A DNA stretch of 64,000 nt, from positions 6,076,001 to 6,140,000 of the forward strand of contig NZ_CP143624.1 of NCBI RefSeq assembly GCF_050038885.1, in the 5' to 3' direction. The notes beneath the pieces are model-generated. The model was not told where the DNA came from. It saw only the letters and a list, made by a program, of their open reading frames with translations, and ran no database searches. A program made the position numbers and the translations under genes. Positions 1 through 8,594 of this stretch are shown here, in pieces (positions within the stretch are counted from its first letter, which is position 1; each line of letters begins with the position of its first letter). The stretch is from Myxococcus flavus. GTDB lineage: Bacteria; Myxococcota; Myxococcia; Myxococcales; Myxococcaceae.

Positions 1-119
1 CCGGTGCACAGCGCACCCTGCTCCGATTCGAGCAGGGCCTCTTCCTGCTGCGCGGCATCGACGCCACCACCACATGCGGACAACCCCAGGAGCGCTACCA
101 GCACGGCAAAGCGACGCAT
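1..119 (-). CDS. Lipoprotein, N-terminal part only (runs off the window)
   Basis: Reading leftwards from ATG at 119, the first 39 residues begin MRRFAVLVALLGLSACGGG, a short basic n-region, a hydrophobic stretch and a lipobox (LSAC). Export by Sec and lipidation of the cysteine at residue 16 are therefore expected. The mature start is rich in Ala, Gln and Glu and gives no hint of function. The gene continues beyond the left edge. It points the same way as the subtilase gene that begins at 2353 and ends at 209, 90 bases upstream, so the two could share a transcript. Confidence 0.7.
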   Translation of the reverse strand, partial: MRRFAVLVALLGLSACGGGVDAAQQEEALLESEQGALCT

Positions 120-208
120 GATGACCTCCGTGTCGTGAGGGCGAGCCTCGCCCTCGGGGAGTGCAAACCTTACCCCGACGCCCTGGTGCATGCCGCGAAC
201 AGCGACGC

Positions 209-2353
209 CTACGGCCCCGTCAAACGGCTGAGCGTGAAGGGGGGACGGTTCCAGGTCCCTCCGGGAAAGCTCAGCGCCGTGGTCGCCGTCATGCTTCCTG
301 GCACACCCGCCGAGCCACTCACGGTGACGGTGCCCGCGCTCGTGGCCGATGTCGACGGTGTGCCAGTGCAACCCGGGCAGAGATTGGTGCCTGTGATGTA
401 GTTCATCGCAAACGAGAGCGACGTGGAGGTGCTGGTCACCACGCCCTGGAGCCAGACGGGATTGCTGCCCTGGTAGGCGGTGACGTTCGCGACGTGGGTA
501 TTTCCCTGTGTGTTGAAGCTGATGCCCCAGCCAGGCTGAGCGGCGTTGTGCCAGGCGCCATTCAGGTTCATCACCGAGCTGCCACTGCCATAGCTCAGCG
601 GCTGGATGGGCTCGTTGCCCGACAGTGAGCCCATCGTCCAATAGAAGCGCCACTGGCCGCTGACATAGGCGAGGCGCGTGGTGCCCACCGTCGACAGCGT
701 CGCGGTGGAGCCATTCCACGAGGCCTTCAACAGGTCACCGCGCCACTCGCCAGGCTCCGCGAAGAGGTAGCTCTGGTACCAGGTGGGAACGCCAGCGGCC
801 GTGTACGTGTACCAGGTGATGAAGATTTGATCGACGGCGAGATGGTGGATGTCCAGGCCATTGCCGCTGCGCGCCGGGTTGTACCAGGGGCCCTTCGCGG
901 GGCGAGCCGGAAGGTTGGTGTAGACGGCCGCCGCGGCATTGATGCGGCCCGTGCCGCAGTTGCTGCCGCAGCCCGCCACGGCCGTCGCGGTGCTCTTGAT
1001 CCGCGCGGTGACCTGCGCCGGCGTCAGGGAGGGCTTCTGGGAGAGGATGAGCGCGGCGAGGCCCGCGACATGGGGCGCCGCCATGGACGTGCCACTCAGG
1101 TAGCGATAGCAATAGTCGCCAGGAAGGAGCGAGCCGCCGGGCTTGCTGATGGCCCAGGTGGAGAAGACCTGGTCCGTGCCGGAGTAGGGGTCGTCCGGAT
1201 TCGGGTCCTCGGGGCAGCCGAAGCCCTGGCCATACAAGCTGGAGCTGGCCGTGCCACCCGGCGCAATCACGTCAACGCGGGAGCCCCCCGTGCTCCAGCT
1301 CGCGCGCGCGCCTGTCTGCGTGCTGGCGCCCACGGCGATGACGCCGGTGCAGGACGCAGGTGTCACATGGGCCGCCTGGAATCCCACCGCGCCATCATTG
1401 CCTGCGGCGGCGACCACCACCACGCCCTTGCCAATGGCATAGTTCACCGCGCTCTGGATGTCCGGATAGCTCGAGCAGGGATACGTCCAAGAGGGAAAGA
1501 GGGGGTCGAAGGCCGTGCCAAAGCTCATGTTGATGACGCGCGCGCCATTGTCCGCGGCGTACCGGATGGCTTCATCCACGGCCGACATGGTGATGTCGTC
1601 GGAGGCGTCGGAGACCTTGACAGGCATGAGCTGGCAGCCCCAGCAGACGCCGGCGCCCCCAATGCCATTGTTCGTGCGCGCCGCCAGGATGCCTGCCACG
1701 TGCAAGCCATGGTGCCAGGCGCCGGTGTCGTAGGGGTTCGAATCCCCCTGTCCGAAGTCATAGCCCGTGGTCCAGACGCCGCTGAGGTCCGGATGGTCCA
1801 GCCGGCCACTGTCCAGCACGGCAATCTTCACGTTGCCCGTGACGGTGTTCCAGGCCGTGGGCAGGTTGATGCTCGGATAGTTCCACTGGTGTGAGTACAT
1901 CGGGTCCGTCGGCGTGGCAAAGAACGCCATGTAGAGGTTCTCATGCGCGTACTCGACGTCCGGGCTCTTGCGAAGCTCCGCGATGGCCTCCAGGGTGAGG
2001 GCCTCTTCTTCGGCAATGGAGGCCGCAGCCTTGGCCTGCTCGGGCTCCAGGGACACCACGTCGGCACCGCTGGACAGAGCTTGGACGCGCTGGGATTTGA
2101 AGCCGCGTACCGAGGGAATCGTGCCCGCCGCGAGGCTCTGGGAGGAGTCCTTGAGCTTCACAATCGCTTGAAAGGGGACGAAGCGACGAGGGTTCTTCCG
2201 CGGCGCGGAGGATGCCTTCGGGACGTCGGTCGCTGACAGGGACGCAGCTGGCGCGTGGGGCGGGGTGTCGTCGACGGGCTCGGCACCACAAGCGTTGAGC
2301 AACAAGGACGTCAACAGGACGGGGAACAGTCCTGCTCGGACGGAATTCTTCAC
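209..2353 (-). CDS. Subtilisin-family (S8) serine peptidase, lipoprotein
   Basis: This 714-residue exported endopeptidase starts at a GTG preceded by GGAGG. Residues 1-22 form a lipoprotein signal ending in LLNAC, so the mature protein is probably lipid-anchored at Cys22. Residues about 55-140 look like an I9-type propeptide. The catalytic triad is readable: Asp181 (AVLDSG), His215 (HGLHVAG, where HGTHVAG is usual) and Ser423 (GTSMAAPHVAG), with oxyanion Asn319 (AAGND). Paired cysteines within the catalytic domain suggest disulfides. After about residue 480 a C-terminal beta-rich region of some 230 residues, rich in Trp, Tyr and Gly, carries no motif I can name and may bind substrate or cell surface. 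Predatory or nutritional proteolysis is the likely role in this kind of organism, by inference. The family assignment is firm. Confidence 0.95.
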   Translation of the reverse strand: MKNSVRAGLFPVLLTSLLLNACGAEPVDDTPPHAPAASLSATDVPKASSAPRKNPRRFVPFQAIVKLKDSSQSLAAGTIPSVRGFKSQRVQALSSGADVVSLEPEQAKAAASIAEEEALTLEAIAELRKSPDVEYAHENLYMAFFATPTDPMYSHQWNYPSINLPTAWNTVTGNVKIAVLDSGRLDHPDLSGVWTTGYDFGQGDSNPYDTGAWHHGLHVAGILAARTNNGIGGAGVCWGCQLMPVKVSDASDDITMSAVDEAIRYAADNGARVINMSFGTAFDPLFPSWTYPCSSYPDIQSAVNYAIGKGVVVVAAAGNDGAVGFQAAHVTPASCTGVIAVGASTQTGARASWSTGGSRVDVIAPGGTASSSLYGQGFGCPEDPNPDDPYSGTDQVFSTWAISKPGGSLLPGDYCYRYLSGTSMAAPHVAGLAALILSQKPSLTPAQVTARIKSTATAVAGCGSNCGTGRINAAAAVYTNLPARPAKGPWYNPARSGNGLDIHHLAVDQIFITWYTYTAAGVPTWYQSYLFAEPGEWRGDLLKASWNGSTATLSTVGTTRLAYVSGQWRFYWTMGSLSGNEPIQPLSYGSGSSVMNLNGAWHNAAQPGWGISFNTQGNTHVANVTAYQGSNPVWLQGVVTSTSTSLSFAMNYITGTNLCPGCTGTPSTSATSAGTVTVSGSAGVPGSMTATTALSFPGGTWNRPPFTLSRLTGP

Positions 2354-2491
2354 GCGGCCTCCGAATGCGATGGATGGGAGGCCAAACCACGACAGGGTTA
2401 TGTGAAGTGCGTCAATGAATGATGTGGCAATTGTTGTTTAGATTGCATGCGTTGATGGGGTTGCATTTGGGGCGCGAGGTCATGCGCGGCG

Positions 2492-3244
2492 TCAGCGGGG
2501 TGTGGCAGGTCCCTGAACGATGAGCACGAGCGGGTCCTTTGTCCCCTCGATGCACACCTGACGGGCCTGATCGCCCGGATGAAGGAGCTGGCAGTTGGTA
2601 CGTCCCTCCCGCGCCAGCGTTCGCCTGAAGCGTGCGTGGGTCTGGTTGGTCACCGCCACACACAAGATGGTGTGGGGATACGACTCTTCAGGCGGAGGCG
2701 GGGGCACTGCTTGCAGAAGGTAGCCAACGATGACGTCATCCCAGATGAGCCAGGCTTTCTCCGTGCGTGTCAGGACCACCTGCCGGTCCCCATCGTCGAA
2801 CGAGCTCACTGTGGCTTCCACTCGGCTGTGGAGCGGGGGATGGCTGGGATTGTCGGGGACGTAGTCCCAGGAATCGATTCGCGCGGGGAATCCGGCACCG
2901 ATGTCGAGAAAACAATCGACCGAGTCATGCAGGACGACGGTGCCTTGAACCGTCGTCCCGGCGGACAGCCGTTCCTTCAGGTCCCTCCATGCCTGGGTTC
3001 GGTCCCGAGTCCAGTAGCGTCCGAGGTGAGGACGTAGCTTCTTCCTCCGGGACCAGCGTTCCTTCGCGAAGGCGGCCCAGAACAGCCCACCGACCATGAG
3101 CGGGAACGAGACCAGTCCAATGCCGAATCCCGCGGCCGCGCCCGCCAAGGCGCCCAAGATGCCCGCCCGCTCATAGCCGATGGCTGCGCCTACGCCGCTT
3201 CCAGTGAAGGCCCCCACCAGGGCCGAGGATATGAAGAGTTGCAT
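2492..3244 (-). CDS. Membrane protein with glycine-zipper hairpin and S1-like domain
   Basis: The 250-residue protein starts at ATG with GGGAG five bases upstream. Residues 1-65 form two hydrophobic, Gly/Ala-rich segments (GAFTGSGVGAAIG and GALAGAAAGFGIG), like a glycine-zipper membrane hairpin, followed by a basic patch (ERWSRRKKLR) that should stay cytoplasmic. Residues about 92-165 (LKERLSAGTTVQGTVVLHD, then DIGAGFPARI and RQVVLTRTEKAW) follow the strand pattern of an S1/OB-fold: G-x-x-V-x-G-x-V, a G-rich turn, a basic end. No catalytic motif is visible in the last 80 residues. A membrane-tethered nucleic-acid-binding role is possible but inferred only from fold-like pattern. No neighbour points to a pathway. 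Confidence 0.7.
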   Translation of the reverse strand: MQLFISSALVGAFTGSGVGAAIGYERAGILGALAGAAAGFGIGLVSFPLMVGGLFWAAFAKERWSRRKKLRPHLGRYWTRDRTQAWRDLKERLSAGTTVQGTVVLHDSVDCFLDIGAGFPARIDSWDYVPDNPSHPPLHSRVEATVSSFDDGDRQVVLTRTEKAWLIWDDVIVGYLLQAVPPPPPEESYPHTILCVAVTNQTHARFRRTLAREGRTNCQLLHPGDQARQVCIEGTKDPLVLIVQGPATPR

Positions 3245-3382
3245 GGGGGCTCCCGCGACAGCATGGATTGGGCCAAGGCTCGCTCCAGCGTCGGGCGCCG
3301 CGTCATTCGAATGGGAGAGTCATCACCGTGAGCCAGCGTGTCGCGCCGGGCGGCGGCGCGCAGGACAGATTGGCAGGCCGTC

Positions 3383-4168
3383 TCACGACGCCACGAAGCC
3401 ACGGCCGCGAACCTTGTCCGGCGTGGTGCCCGTCATCCGCCGGAACATCGCGATGAAAGCGGAGGCGCTGCTGTAGCCCAGGTCGAGCGCGATGGCTTCC
3501 ACCGAGTGCCCCTGCTCCAGCCTCGCGAGTGCCTTGACCACGCGCAGCCGCTGGCGCCACTCACCGAACGACAGCCCCAGGTGCTGCTGGCAGCGGCGCT
3601 CCAGCGTGCGCTCGGTGGTGTGCAGGGCTTGTGCCCAATCCGCCAGGGTGCGCTCGTCCTCCGGGTGCTTCTCCAGTGCCGTGAGCACGGGCCTCAGCAG
3701 CGGGTCGTCGGACATGGGCAGGTAGCTGCCGTGGGCGGGGGCCTGCGTCAGCTGGTCGATGAGGACGCGGAACAGCCGGCGCTCGGCGCTCGTGCGCGGC
3801 TGGGCCACCTCATGGGTGCGCAGGTGCTCCAGCAGCGACTTCATCAGCGGGCTCACCGCCAGGGCGCACGTGGACCTGGGCAAGCCCCGGCACCACTCGG
3901 GCGCGAGGTACAGCGAGCAGTGGCTCGCCTCGAAGCGGTTCATGCCCCGATGCTCCACGTCGGGCGGCAGCCAGATGCCGTACTGCGGCGGCGCCAGGTA
4001 ATGACTGCCGGCCAGCTTGAGCTCCATCACCCCGCTGAACGCATAGACGAACTCGCCCCAGGGGTGGCGATGTTGGGGATACGTCGCCGCGGCAGGCAGG
4101 CTCGCCGTCCGGAAATACACGGGGTGTGGAAGCTTTGTGGTGAAAGGAACCTGGAGCTCCTTCGCCAT
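3383..4168 (-). CDS. AraC-family transcriptional regulator with cupin sensor domain
   Basis: The 261-residue protein has an N-terminal cupin-like half (YPQHRHPWGEFVYAF, about residues 31-45) that in this family binds a small effector. The C-terminal half carries two helix-turn-helix motifs: about 172-192 (ERTLERRCQQHLGLSFGEWR) and about 215-240 (AIALDLGYSSASAFIAMFRR, the second and typical AraC signature). It is transcribed away from the EamA exporter that starts at 4239, leaving a 70-base divergent intergenic region. The classical inference is that it controls this exporter, and perhaps itself, in response to the exported compound. The ligand cannot be read from sequence. Confidence 0.93.
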   Translation of the reverse strand: MAKELQVPFTTKLPHPVYFRTASLPAAATYPQHRHPWGEFVYAFSGVMELKLAGSHYLAPPQYGIWLPPDVEHRGMNRFEASHCSLYLAPEWCRGLPRSTCALAVSPLMKSLLEHLRTHEVAQPRTSAERRLFRVLIDQLTQAPAHGSYLPMSDDPLLRPVLTALEKHPEDERTLADWAQALHTTERTLERRCQQHLGLSFGEWRQRLRVVKALARLEQGHSVEAIALDLGYSSASAFIAMFRRMTGTTPDKVRGRGFVAS

Positions 4169-4238
4169 GGCGTCTTCTCGGGATGGGTTGTCGGAATCTC
4201 GCTATATCAAGCAGGCCCGCCAGCCGCAGGATGGCCGT

Positions 4239-5174
4239 ATGAGCTCTCACCGGAAACCCGCGGATGGCTTCGCGCTCGCGACCATGGTCGTGCTGTGCGG
4301 CATCTGGGGCATGCAGCAGGTGGCCGTCAAACTGGCCGCTCCTCACATCCCCTCCATGATGCAGATGGCGGTCCGCTCAGGAATCGGCGCCCTGCTCGTG
4401 GGGCTGATGTGCTGGCTGCGCGGCGAGCGGGGGCTTTTGCGCCATGGCCCCTGGCGGCCTGGCCTTCTCGTGGGCGTGCTCTTCGCCCTGGAGTTCCTCT
4501 TCGTCGGGGAGGGGCTGCGCCACACGCACGCCTCGCACATCGGCGTCTTCCTCTACACCGCTCCCGTCTTCGCCGCCCTGGGCCTGCACTGGCTGGTACC
4601 TTCCGAGCGGCTGCGGCGCACGCAGTGGCTGGGCATCGCCGTGGCGTTCGCGGGCATCGCGCTGGCCTTTGGGGGCGGCTGGCTCCAAGGCGGCATCAGC
4701 CCGGGAGTCCTCTGGGGTGACGCGCTGGGGCTGCTGGGCGGCCTGGCCTGGGGCGCCACCACCGTGGCCATCCGCGTCTCGTCGCTGTCGGACGCTCCGC
4801 CCACCCAGACGCTCCTTTACCAGTTGGTGGCCGGCGCCGCGCTCCTCCTGCCGGTGGCCCTGCTCACCGGACAGGCCGGCCCGATATCGATGGCCCCCAT
4901 TGCGTGGGCAAGCTTGCTCTTCCAGGGCGTCATCGTCTGCTTCGCCAGCTATCTCGCCTGGTTCTGGCTCCTTCGCCGCTATCTCGCCTCCAACCTGTCC
5001 GTCTTCTCCTTCATGACGCCCCTGTTCGGTGTCACCGCGGGCGTCGTCGTGCTGCACGAGCAGACGGACCTCTTCTTCGCCGTGGGCGCGGTGCTGGTGC
5101 TCACCGGCATTCTCATCGTCAGCGGCTCGGGCCTGCTGCGCGCCCAGCCGCGACTGAAGTCGGGGACGACCTGA
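4239..5174 (+). CDS. EamA/DMT-family membrane exporter
   Basis: The 311-residue protein is the drug/metabolite transporter type: two EamA repeats of about 150 residues and ten hydrophobic segments, with the typical MQQVAVKLAAPH and LHEQTDLFFAVGAVLVLTGI stretches at the first and last helices. Family members move amino acids, purines or other small metabolites across the inner membrane. The ATG at 4239 is chosen because it directly precedes the first charged and hydrophobic segments; an in-frame GTG upstream at 4137 would overlap the divergent araC-type gene. Pairing with that AraC regulator suggests induction by the substrate. Confidence 0.92.
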   Translation: MSSHRKPADGFALATMVVLCGIWGMQQVAVKLAAPHIPSMMQMAVRSGIGALLVGLMCWLRGERGLLRHGPWRPGLLVGVLFALEFLFVGEGLRHTHASHIGVFLYTAPVFAALGLHWLVPSERLRRTQWLGIAVAFAGIALAFGGGWLQGGISPGVLWGDALGLLGGLAWGATTVAIRVSSLSDAPPTQTLLYQLVAGAALLLPVALLTGQAGPISMAPIAWASLLFQGVIVCFASYLAWFWLLRRYLASNLSVFSFMTPLFGVTAGVVVLHEQTDLFFAVGAVLVLTGILIVSGSGLLRAQPRLKSGTT

Positions 5175-5178
5175 GTCC

Positions 5179-6429
5179 TCACTTGCCGGCCTGGGGCCGA
5201 GGGCCGCCCTTGCGACGCTGGCGTGACGTCTTGGCGGCCGCCGCGGGTCTGCCCGCGGCTTTCTTTCCACGCGTCGCCGCGGCCTTCTTGGGACGAGGGG
5301 CGGGGCGCTTCTCCTCCTTCTCCTCCTTCTCCTCCGTGGCAGCGCCATTGCCACGTCGGACGCGTGCCACCGCGTCGTTCACGGACCGGGCCACTCGCGC
5401 GAGCTGGGGGGCGGCCCCGATGGTCCGGGTGAGCCCCTGGACCTTGTGGGAAACGGAGGTCAACGCGCGGCGCTCCCGGTCCGAAACGGGGAGCAGCGCC
5501 GCTCCCGCGACGCCCGCGGCCAGCGTCGTCAAGCCGATGGCCACCGCGTGTTCACCCAGCTGGTCGGCGGCCCAGGTGCGTGCCTTGCCTGCTCGCTCAC
5601 GGACGTTGTCTCCAGCAGGGATGCGGTCGCGCAGATGCTCCAGGGTTTCTCGCCCTCGGGCACCGACCTTCTGCATGGCCTCGCGTGTGTGCTCGGCGAC
5701 CTTCTGGGGACCTGTCTTCTCTTCGGCCCGGGCCTTCCGGCGCTTCCATGCCGCGGTGAGCCTGCCCAGCCCTTTTCCTCCGGATTTCTTCGTCTGTGCC
5801 TTGGCCATCGCGCTCTCCCTCGTTCCGTCCTCGTTGGGGTCCGACGTTCCTCGTGTCGAGGAAGGTATGGATTCGAGAACCCGGCGCAAAGCACTGCTAC
5901 GGGTGAGGACGGCCGGCAAGACGAAGGTGCGCTGTGCGCCGAGCGCGGCGCCCGCCCACAGGCCGCCGTCCGTGGCCAGCGCGACCTTCGCGCTGCCAGC
6001 CGGACCCCGCGCCTTCGCTGCACCTGCCTTGACCAGGGTCACAGCCGCGTTGAGTGCCAGCCTGGTCCCGCCGTGCTTGAAGCGTTGGAAGGCCTCCCGG
6101 TTCTCGAAGAGGACGACCTCCGTAGAGGTTTGTCCGCCCAGTTGTGCCCCCACGGTCAGTTGTACCAGGGCCGCGTATCCGACCAGCCGCTCGTGCTCGA
6201 AGACCTCGCCCATCCCCCAGGTGCCTCCGAGCGCGAGGCCTGCCTGACCCAGCGAGGGGAAGACGGCATAGGCGTAGGCCCGAGCCCTCGCCCGGGCCAG
6301 CTCGGGCGAGCGGACCTCCAGCCGGTGCAGTGCCGCCCGTGCGTCACCGTGGAGTTTGTGGTGGACCTCCAGTTCCTTGCGCGCGAGTTTCAGCACACGC
6401 CTGCCTTGCCTCGCCAATTGGGCGCGCAT
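5179..6429 (-). CDS. SYLF (Ysc84) domain fused to membrane hairpin and basic tail
   Basis: The 416-residue protein begins at ATG 6429, seven bases after the stop of the preceding SYLF gene, with GGAG upstream. Residues about 30-190 form a SYLF/Ysc84 lipid-binding domain (AYAVFPSLGQAGLALGG, then GGQTSTEVVLFENREAF). Residues about 297-320 are a hydrophobic Gly/Ala segment ending in LLPVSDRERRAL, which closely resembles the segment of the 163-residue protein at 7668. The last 60 residues are Lys/Ala/Pro/Arg-rich (RPKKAAATRGKKAAGRP), like histone-H1-type or AT-hook-like tails. An internal ATG at 5808 has its own GGGAGA sequence and would give a 209-residue second product containing only the hairpin and tail. 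SYLF proteins bind acidic phospholipids; the rest is inference. Function unknown. Confidence 0.85.
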   Translation of the reverse strand: MRAQLARQGRRVLKLARKELEVHHKLHGDARAALHRLEVRSPELARARARAYAYAVFPSLGQAGLALGGTWGMGEVFEHERLVGYAALVQLTVGAQLGGQTSTEVVLFENREAFQRFKHGGTRLALNAAVTLVKAGAAKARGPAGSAKVALATDGGLWAGAALGAQRTFVLPAVLTRSSALRRVLESIPSSTRGTSDPNEDGTRESAMAKAQTKKSGGKGLGRLTAAWKRRKARAEEKTGPQKVAEHTREAMQKVGARGRETLEHLRDRIPAGDNVRERAGKARTWAADQLGEHAVAIGLTTLAAGVAGAALLPVSDRERRALTSVSHKVQGLTRTIGAAPQLARVARSVNDAVARVRRGNGAATEEKEEKEEKRPAPRPKKAAATRGKKAAGRPAAAAKTSRQRRKGGPRPQAGK

Positions 6430-6436
6430 CGGCGGG

Positions 6437-7087
6437 TCACTCCTGACGGGCACTGGCCTGCGCCTTGAGGAGCCGGGTGAGCAGCACGGCGGCCGTCGTC
6501 AGCCCCGTGGTGAGGGCGGTCGGGTGCTGCGTCGCCTCGAGCCACTGTCCCGGCGCATGGTCCTCCTCCCCGCGGAAGCGCTCCGCCGTGGCGCCGTTCC
6601 CGCGCTGGGGTGCTTCCGACGAGCGTGGAATGAACGTGAACTTCTGTCCGCCCAGTGAGGCCTCGAGCAGCATGCCGCCACGCGAGTAGGCGTGGGCAAC
6701 GCACTTCGCATAGTTGATGGTTCCGGAGGCCGCCGCCTTCACGAGCACGGCGGAGGCATTGGCGGCGAAGGCCACCTTCCCTCCCTTGAATGCTTCAATG
6801 GACTCGTGGTCGTTGAAGAAGATGAGCTCGCTGAAGGTCTGCCCGCCCACCTGGACGCCGATGGTCAGTTGGCTCAGGGTGGCGAAGCCAATGGGCTTGC
6901 CCTTCTCGAAGACCTCGCCGTGGCCATACGCGCCGCCGAGGACCAGCGATGCCCTGCCCAGCGAGGGGAAGACGGCATAGCCGCGGGCCTGCTGGAGCTG
7001 TTTCTCCAGCGCCGGGTTCTTGCGCACCAGTCGGTCCACCGTTGCCACGACCTCTTCGTGAAGCGTTCTCTCCTGATCTGGCTTCAT
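6437..7087 (-). CDS. SYLF (Ysc84-type) lipid-binding domain protein
   Basis: The 216-residue protein starts at ATG 7087, preceded by a perfect AGGAGG at six bases; longer readings to 7168 lack such a site. Residues about 10-170 match the SYLF/Ysc84 pattern: ARGYAVFPSLGRASLVLGG, GHGEVFEKGKPIG, QLTIGVQVGGQTFSELIFF. Compared with the downstream paralogue it lacks the basic tail, but it ends with a short hydrophobic stretch (TALTTGLTTAAVLLTRLLK) that could touch the membrane. No signal peptide is visible, unlike many bacterial Ysc84 proteins, so it is probably cytoplasmic or membrane-peripheral. It is first in a two-gene operon with the fused paralogue, from a divergent promoter region at 7088-7233. 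Confidence 0.9.
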   Translation of the reverse strand: MKPDQERTLHEEVVATVDRLVRKNPALEKQLQQARGYAVFPSLGRASLVLGGAYGHGEVFEKGKPIGFATLSQLTIGVQVGGQTFSELIFFNDHESIEAFKGGKVAFAANASAVLVKAAASGTINYAKCVAHAYSRGGMLLEASLGGQKFTFIPRSSEAPQRGNGATAERFRGEEDHAPGQWLEATQHPTALTTGLTTAAVLLTRLLKAQASARQE

Positions 7088-7159
7088 GTTCGCCTCCTGT
7101 TGAAACATCGTGGCGATGGTCGTGGCGGCATGGCACCCATGCGACGTGCGTGCGGACGG

Positions 7160-7174
7160 CCGCGCCATGCGCGG
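7160..7174. promoter_or_regulatory. Inverted repeat in the divergent promoter region
   Basis: CCGCGC-CAT-GCGCGG is a perfect 6+6 inverted repeat with a 3-base centre. It lies 73 bases upstream of the SYLF operon start (7087) and 60 bases upstream of the oppositely oriented gene at 7234. A shared operator for both arms is plausible. High GC makes chance palindromes common here, so this is tentative. Confidence 0.35.
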
Positions 7175-7233
7175 TCCGGTTGCACGGATGTGGCGCGAAG
7201 GTGCCTACCTTCGATGGCAGGAGGACGCACATC

Positions 7234-7668
7234 ATGGCCTCGACGAAGACAACCGGGAGACGGCGCTCCAGCGGCCCGGCGCGGCGCATATCGCCCAGGA
7301 TGGAGGCTGCGCAGAAGCAGTTCGAACAGGTCACGGGATACGCCCGGGGCCGGGTGATGGAGCGCCTGGATTTCCAACGGGGCTTGCTCGTGTCGGTGCT
7401 GGAGGACATGGCGGAGGGGCTGGGCAGCGCCACCCGGCGGGCACCGAGCCCCGCCTCGCAACGCATGCTGGAGACCGGAGAGCGCATGTTCCGCGGCGCC
7501 TCCTCGCGGTTGGACGAGCAATCCGTCGAAGCACTGCTGGACCGCACGGGACAGTTCGTGCGGCAGCGTCCGGGATGGTTGCTCACGGGGCTGCTGGGGG
7601 CAGGCATGCTCGCGGGTCGGTTGTTTCGCGCCAGCGGTGCTGGTGCTGGGGAAGGGGGGACCGAGTGA
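7234..7668 (+). CDS. Small helical protein with C-terminal membrane segment
   Basis: The 144-residue protein starts at ATG 7234 after AGGAGG; the longer open frame upstream is antisense to the SYLF gene and is not used. An Arg/Ser/Thr-rich start (ASTKTTGRRRSSGPARR) is followed by a mainly helical, amphipathic body and a C-terminal hydrophobic segment (RPGWLLTGLLGAGMLAGRLF, about residues 113-132). This arrangement recalls DUF883/ElaB-like tail-anchored proteins: a helical domain plus a C-terminal membrane anchor after an R-P-G/W motif. The stop overlaps the next start (TGATG, 7666-7670), indicating translational coupling. Divergent from the SYLF operon. Function unknown. Confidence 0.8.
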   Translation: MASTKTTGRRRSSGPARRISPRMEAAQKQFEQVTGYARGRVMERLDFQRGLLVSVLEDMAEGLGSATRRAPSPASQRMLETGERMFRGASSRLDEQSVEALLDRTGQFVRQRPGWLLTGLLGAGMLAGRLFRASGAGAGEGGTE

Positions 7669-8159
7669 TGCGACGCGGTGCGAACAAGACGGCGGCCCAC
7701 GAGGGCCGGAACGGCGATGCCCCAGCGCTGAAGCAAGGTGGCCTGACGCCGTTGCGGACGGTCCGGGACAAGGGCCGAGCGGTTGCCGGGAGTCTCCGGG
7801 AGAAGTTCCCCTCGCGAGACGATGCGCGCTCTCGCGCGGTGGGCGCCCAGTCATGGGCTGGGCAGGCGATGCGCCAACATCCCGTGGGAGCGGGACTCGG
7901 CGTCCTGGCCCTGGGTTTCCTGTCGGCTTCTCTGTTGCCGGCTTCAGGGGTAGAGCGTCGCGCCTTTACGCGCGCGGCGGGGAAGGCTCGCGACATCGCC
8001 GACCGCCTGGATGCCTCGGGGCGGCTCGAGGAAGTCCTGGCAACCGTACGTCAGGTGGCGGCGGACGCGGCAGCCGAGCAGCTGGCCTCGTTGAGACCCA
8101 AGGCCCAGGAAGGGGCTATTCGGCGCAAGCTGGAGCGGGTGGACCGGAAGGGTGGGTGA
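7668..8159 (+). CDS. Hypothetical protein with DUF3618-like membrane hairpin
   Basis: The 163-residue product is coupled to the gene before it through the TGATG overlap. Residues 1-60 are polar and basic. Residues about 68-90 (HPVGAGLGVLALGFLSASLL) are hydrophobic, followed by PASGVERRAFTRAAGKARD. That PxSxxERRA motif is repeated in the C-terminal part of the SYLF fusion at 5179-6429, so the two share a module. The remainder is amphipathic helix with many Ala, Glu and Arg. The pattern resembles DUF3618-type proteins, which carry a membrane segment of this kind. No enzymatic motif is seen. Likely an inner-membrane partner of the neighbouring helical protein. Confidence 0.78.
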   Translation: MRRGANKTAAHEGRNGDAPALKQGGLTPLRTVRDKGRAVAGSLREKFPSRDDARSRAVGAQSWAGQAMRQHPVGAGLGVLALGFLSASLLPASGVERRAFTRAAGKARDIADRLDASGRLEEVLATVRQVAADAAAEQLASLRPKAQEGAIRRKLERVDRKGG

Positions 8160-8207
8160 CCGCAGGGAGGGGGCGTGGTGTGCCCCGCCCTCTTCTCCCG
8201 TGGTGGC

Positions 8208-8594
8208 TCAACGTGACCTTCGCCCGGAGCGCTTCCGCGGGGGCTGAGGCCTGTCGGGCGGTGGACGCGCCGAAGCCTCTGGAAGCCGTGTCCCCACATG
8301 CATGGCTGCCTCGAAGGCGCCGTAATGTCCTGGGGTGAGGGGGGCCGGTATTCCAGTCCGGTACGACGTGTGGGTGCTCTCGACACCAGGAGACGACCAG
8401 GGGCGGACACGAACCCCCTGGAGCTCGTGCACGACGAGCGAGTCCCCTCGCGCCCGTGCGGCAATGGCCACGTCATCGTTCGCCTCGGAGTCCTGCTCGC
8501 TCGTGGGAGCGCGCTGCTTGCGCCGCCCGGAGGCGCTGCCTGACGTGCACTGAGAACGCGGGTGGCGTGATGGCGGTCGTCGACGAGTCGGCAT
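8208..8594 (-). CDS. Possible small basic protein
   Basis: A 128-residue frame starts at ATG 8594 with GGGAG five bases upstream and shows the expected G/C preference at third positions in its middle part (residues about 45-90, for example DDVAIAARARGDSLVVHELQ). The ends are Arg/Pro/Ser-rich and low in complexity. I recognise no family. It is oriented towards the 7234-8159 operon, with 48 bases between the stop codons. It could be a genuine short gene of the SYLF block or an untranslated frame; the lack of any conserved motif keeps confidence low. Bases 8595-8826 hold no other gene I can see. Confidence 0.4.
   Translation of the reverse strand: MPTRRRPPSRHPRSQCTSGSASGRRKQRAPTSEQDSEANDDVAIAARARGDSLVVHELQGVRVRPWSSPGVESTHTSYRTGIPAPLTPGHYGAFEAAMHVGTRLPEASARPPPDRPQPPRKRSGRRSR

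Noticed and set aside
1728..1750. T-arm-like GGGGTTCGAATCCCC suggesting a tRNA
   Set aside because: It lies inside the well-supported subtilase frame and there is no acceptor, D-arm or anticodon stem around it.
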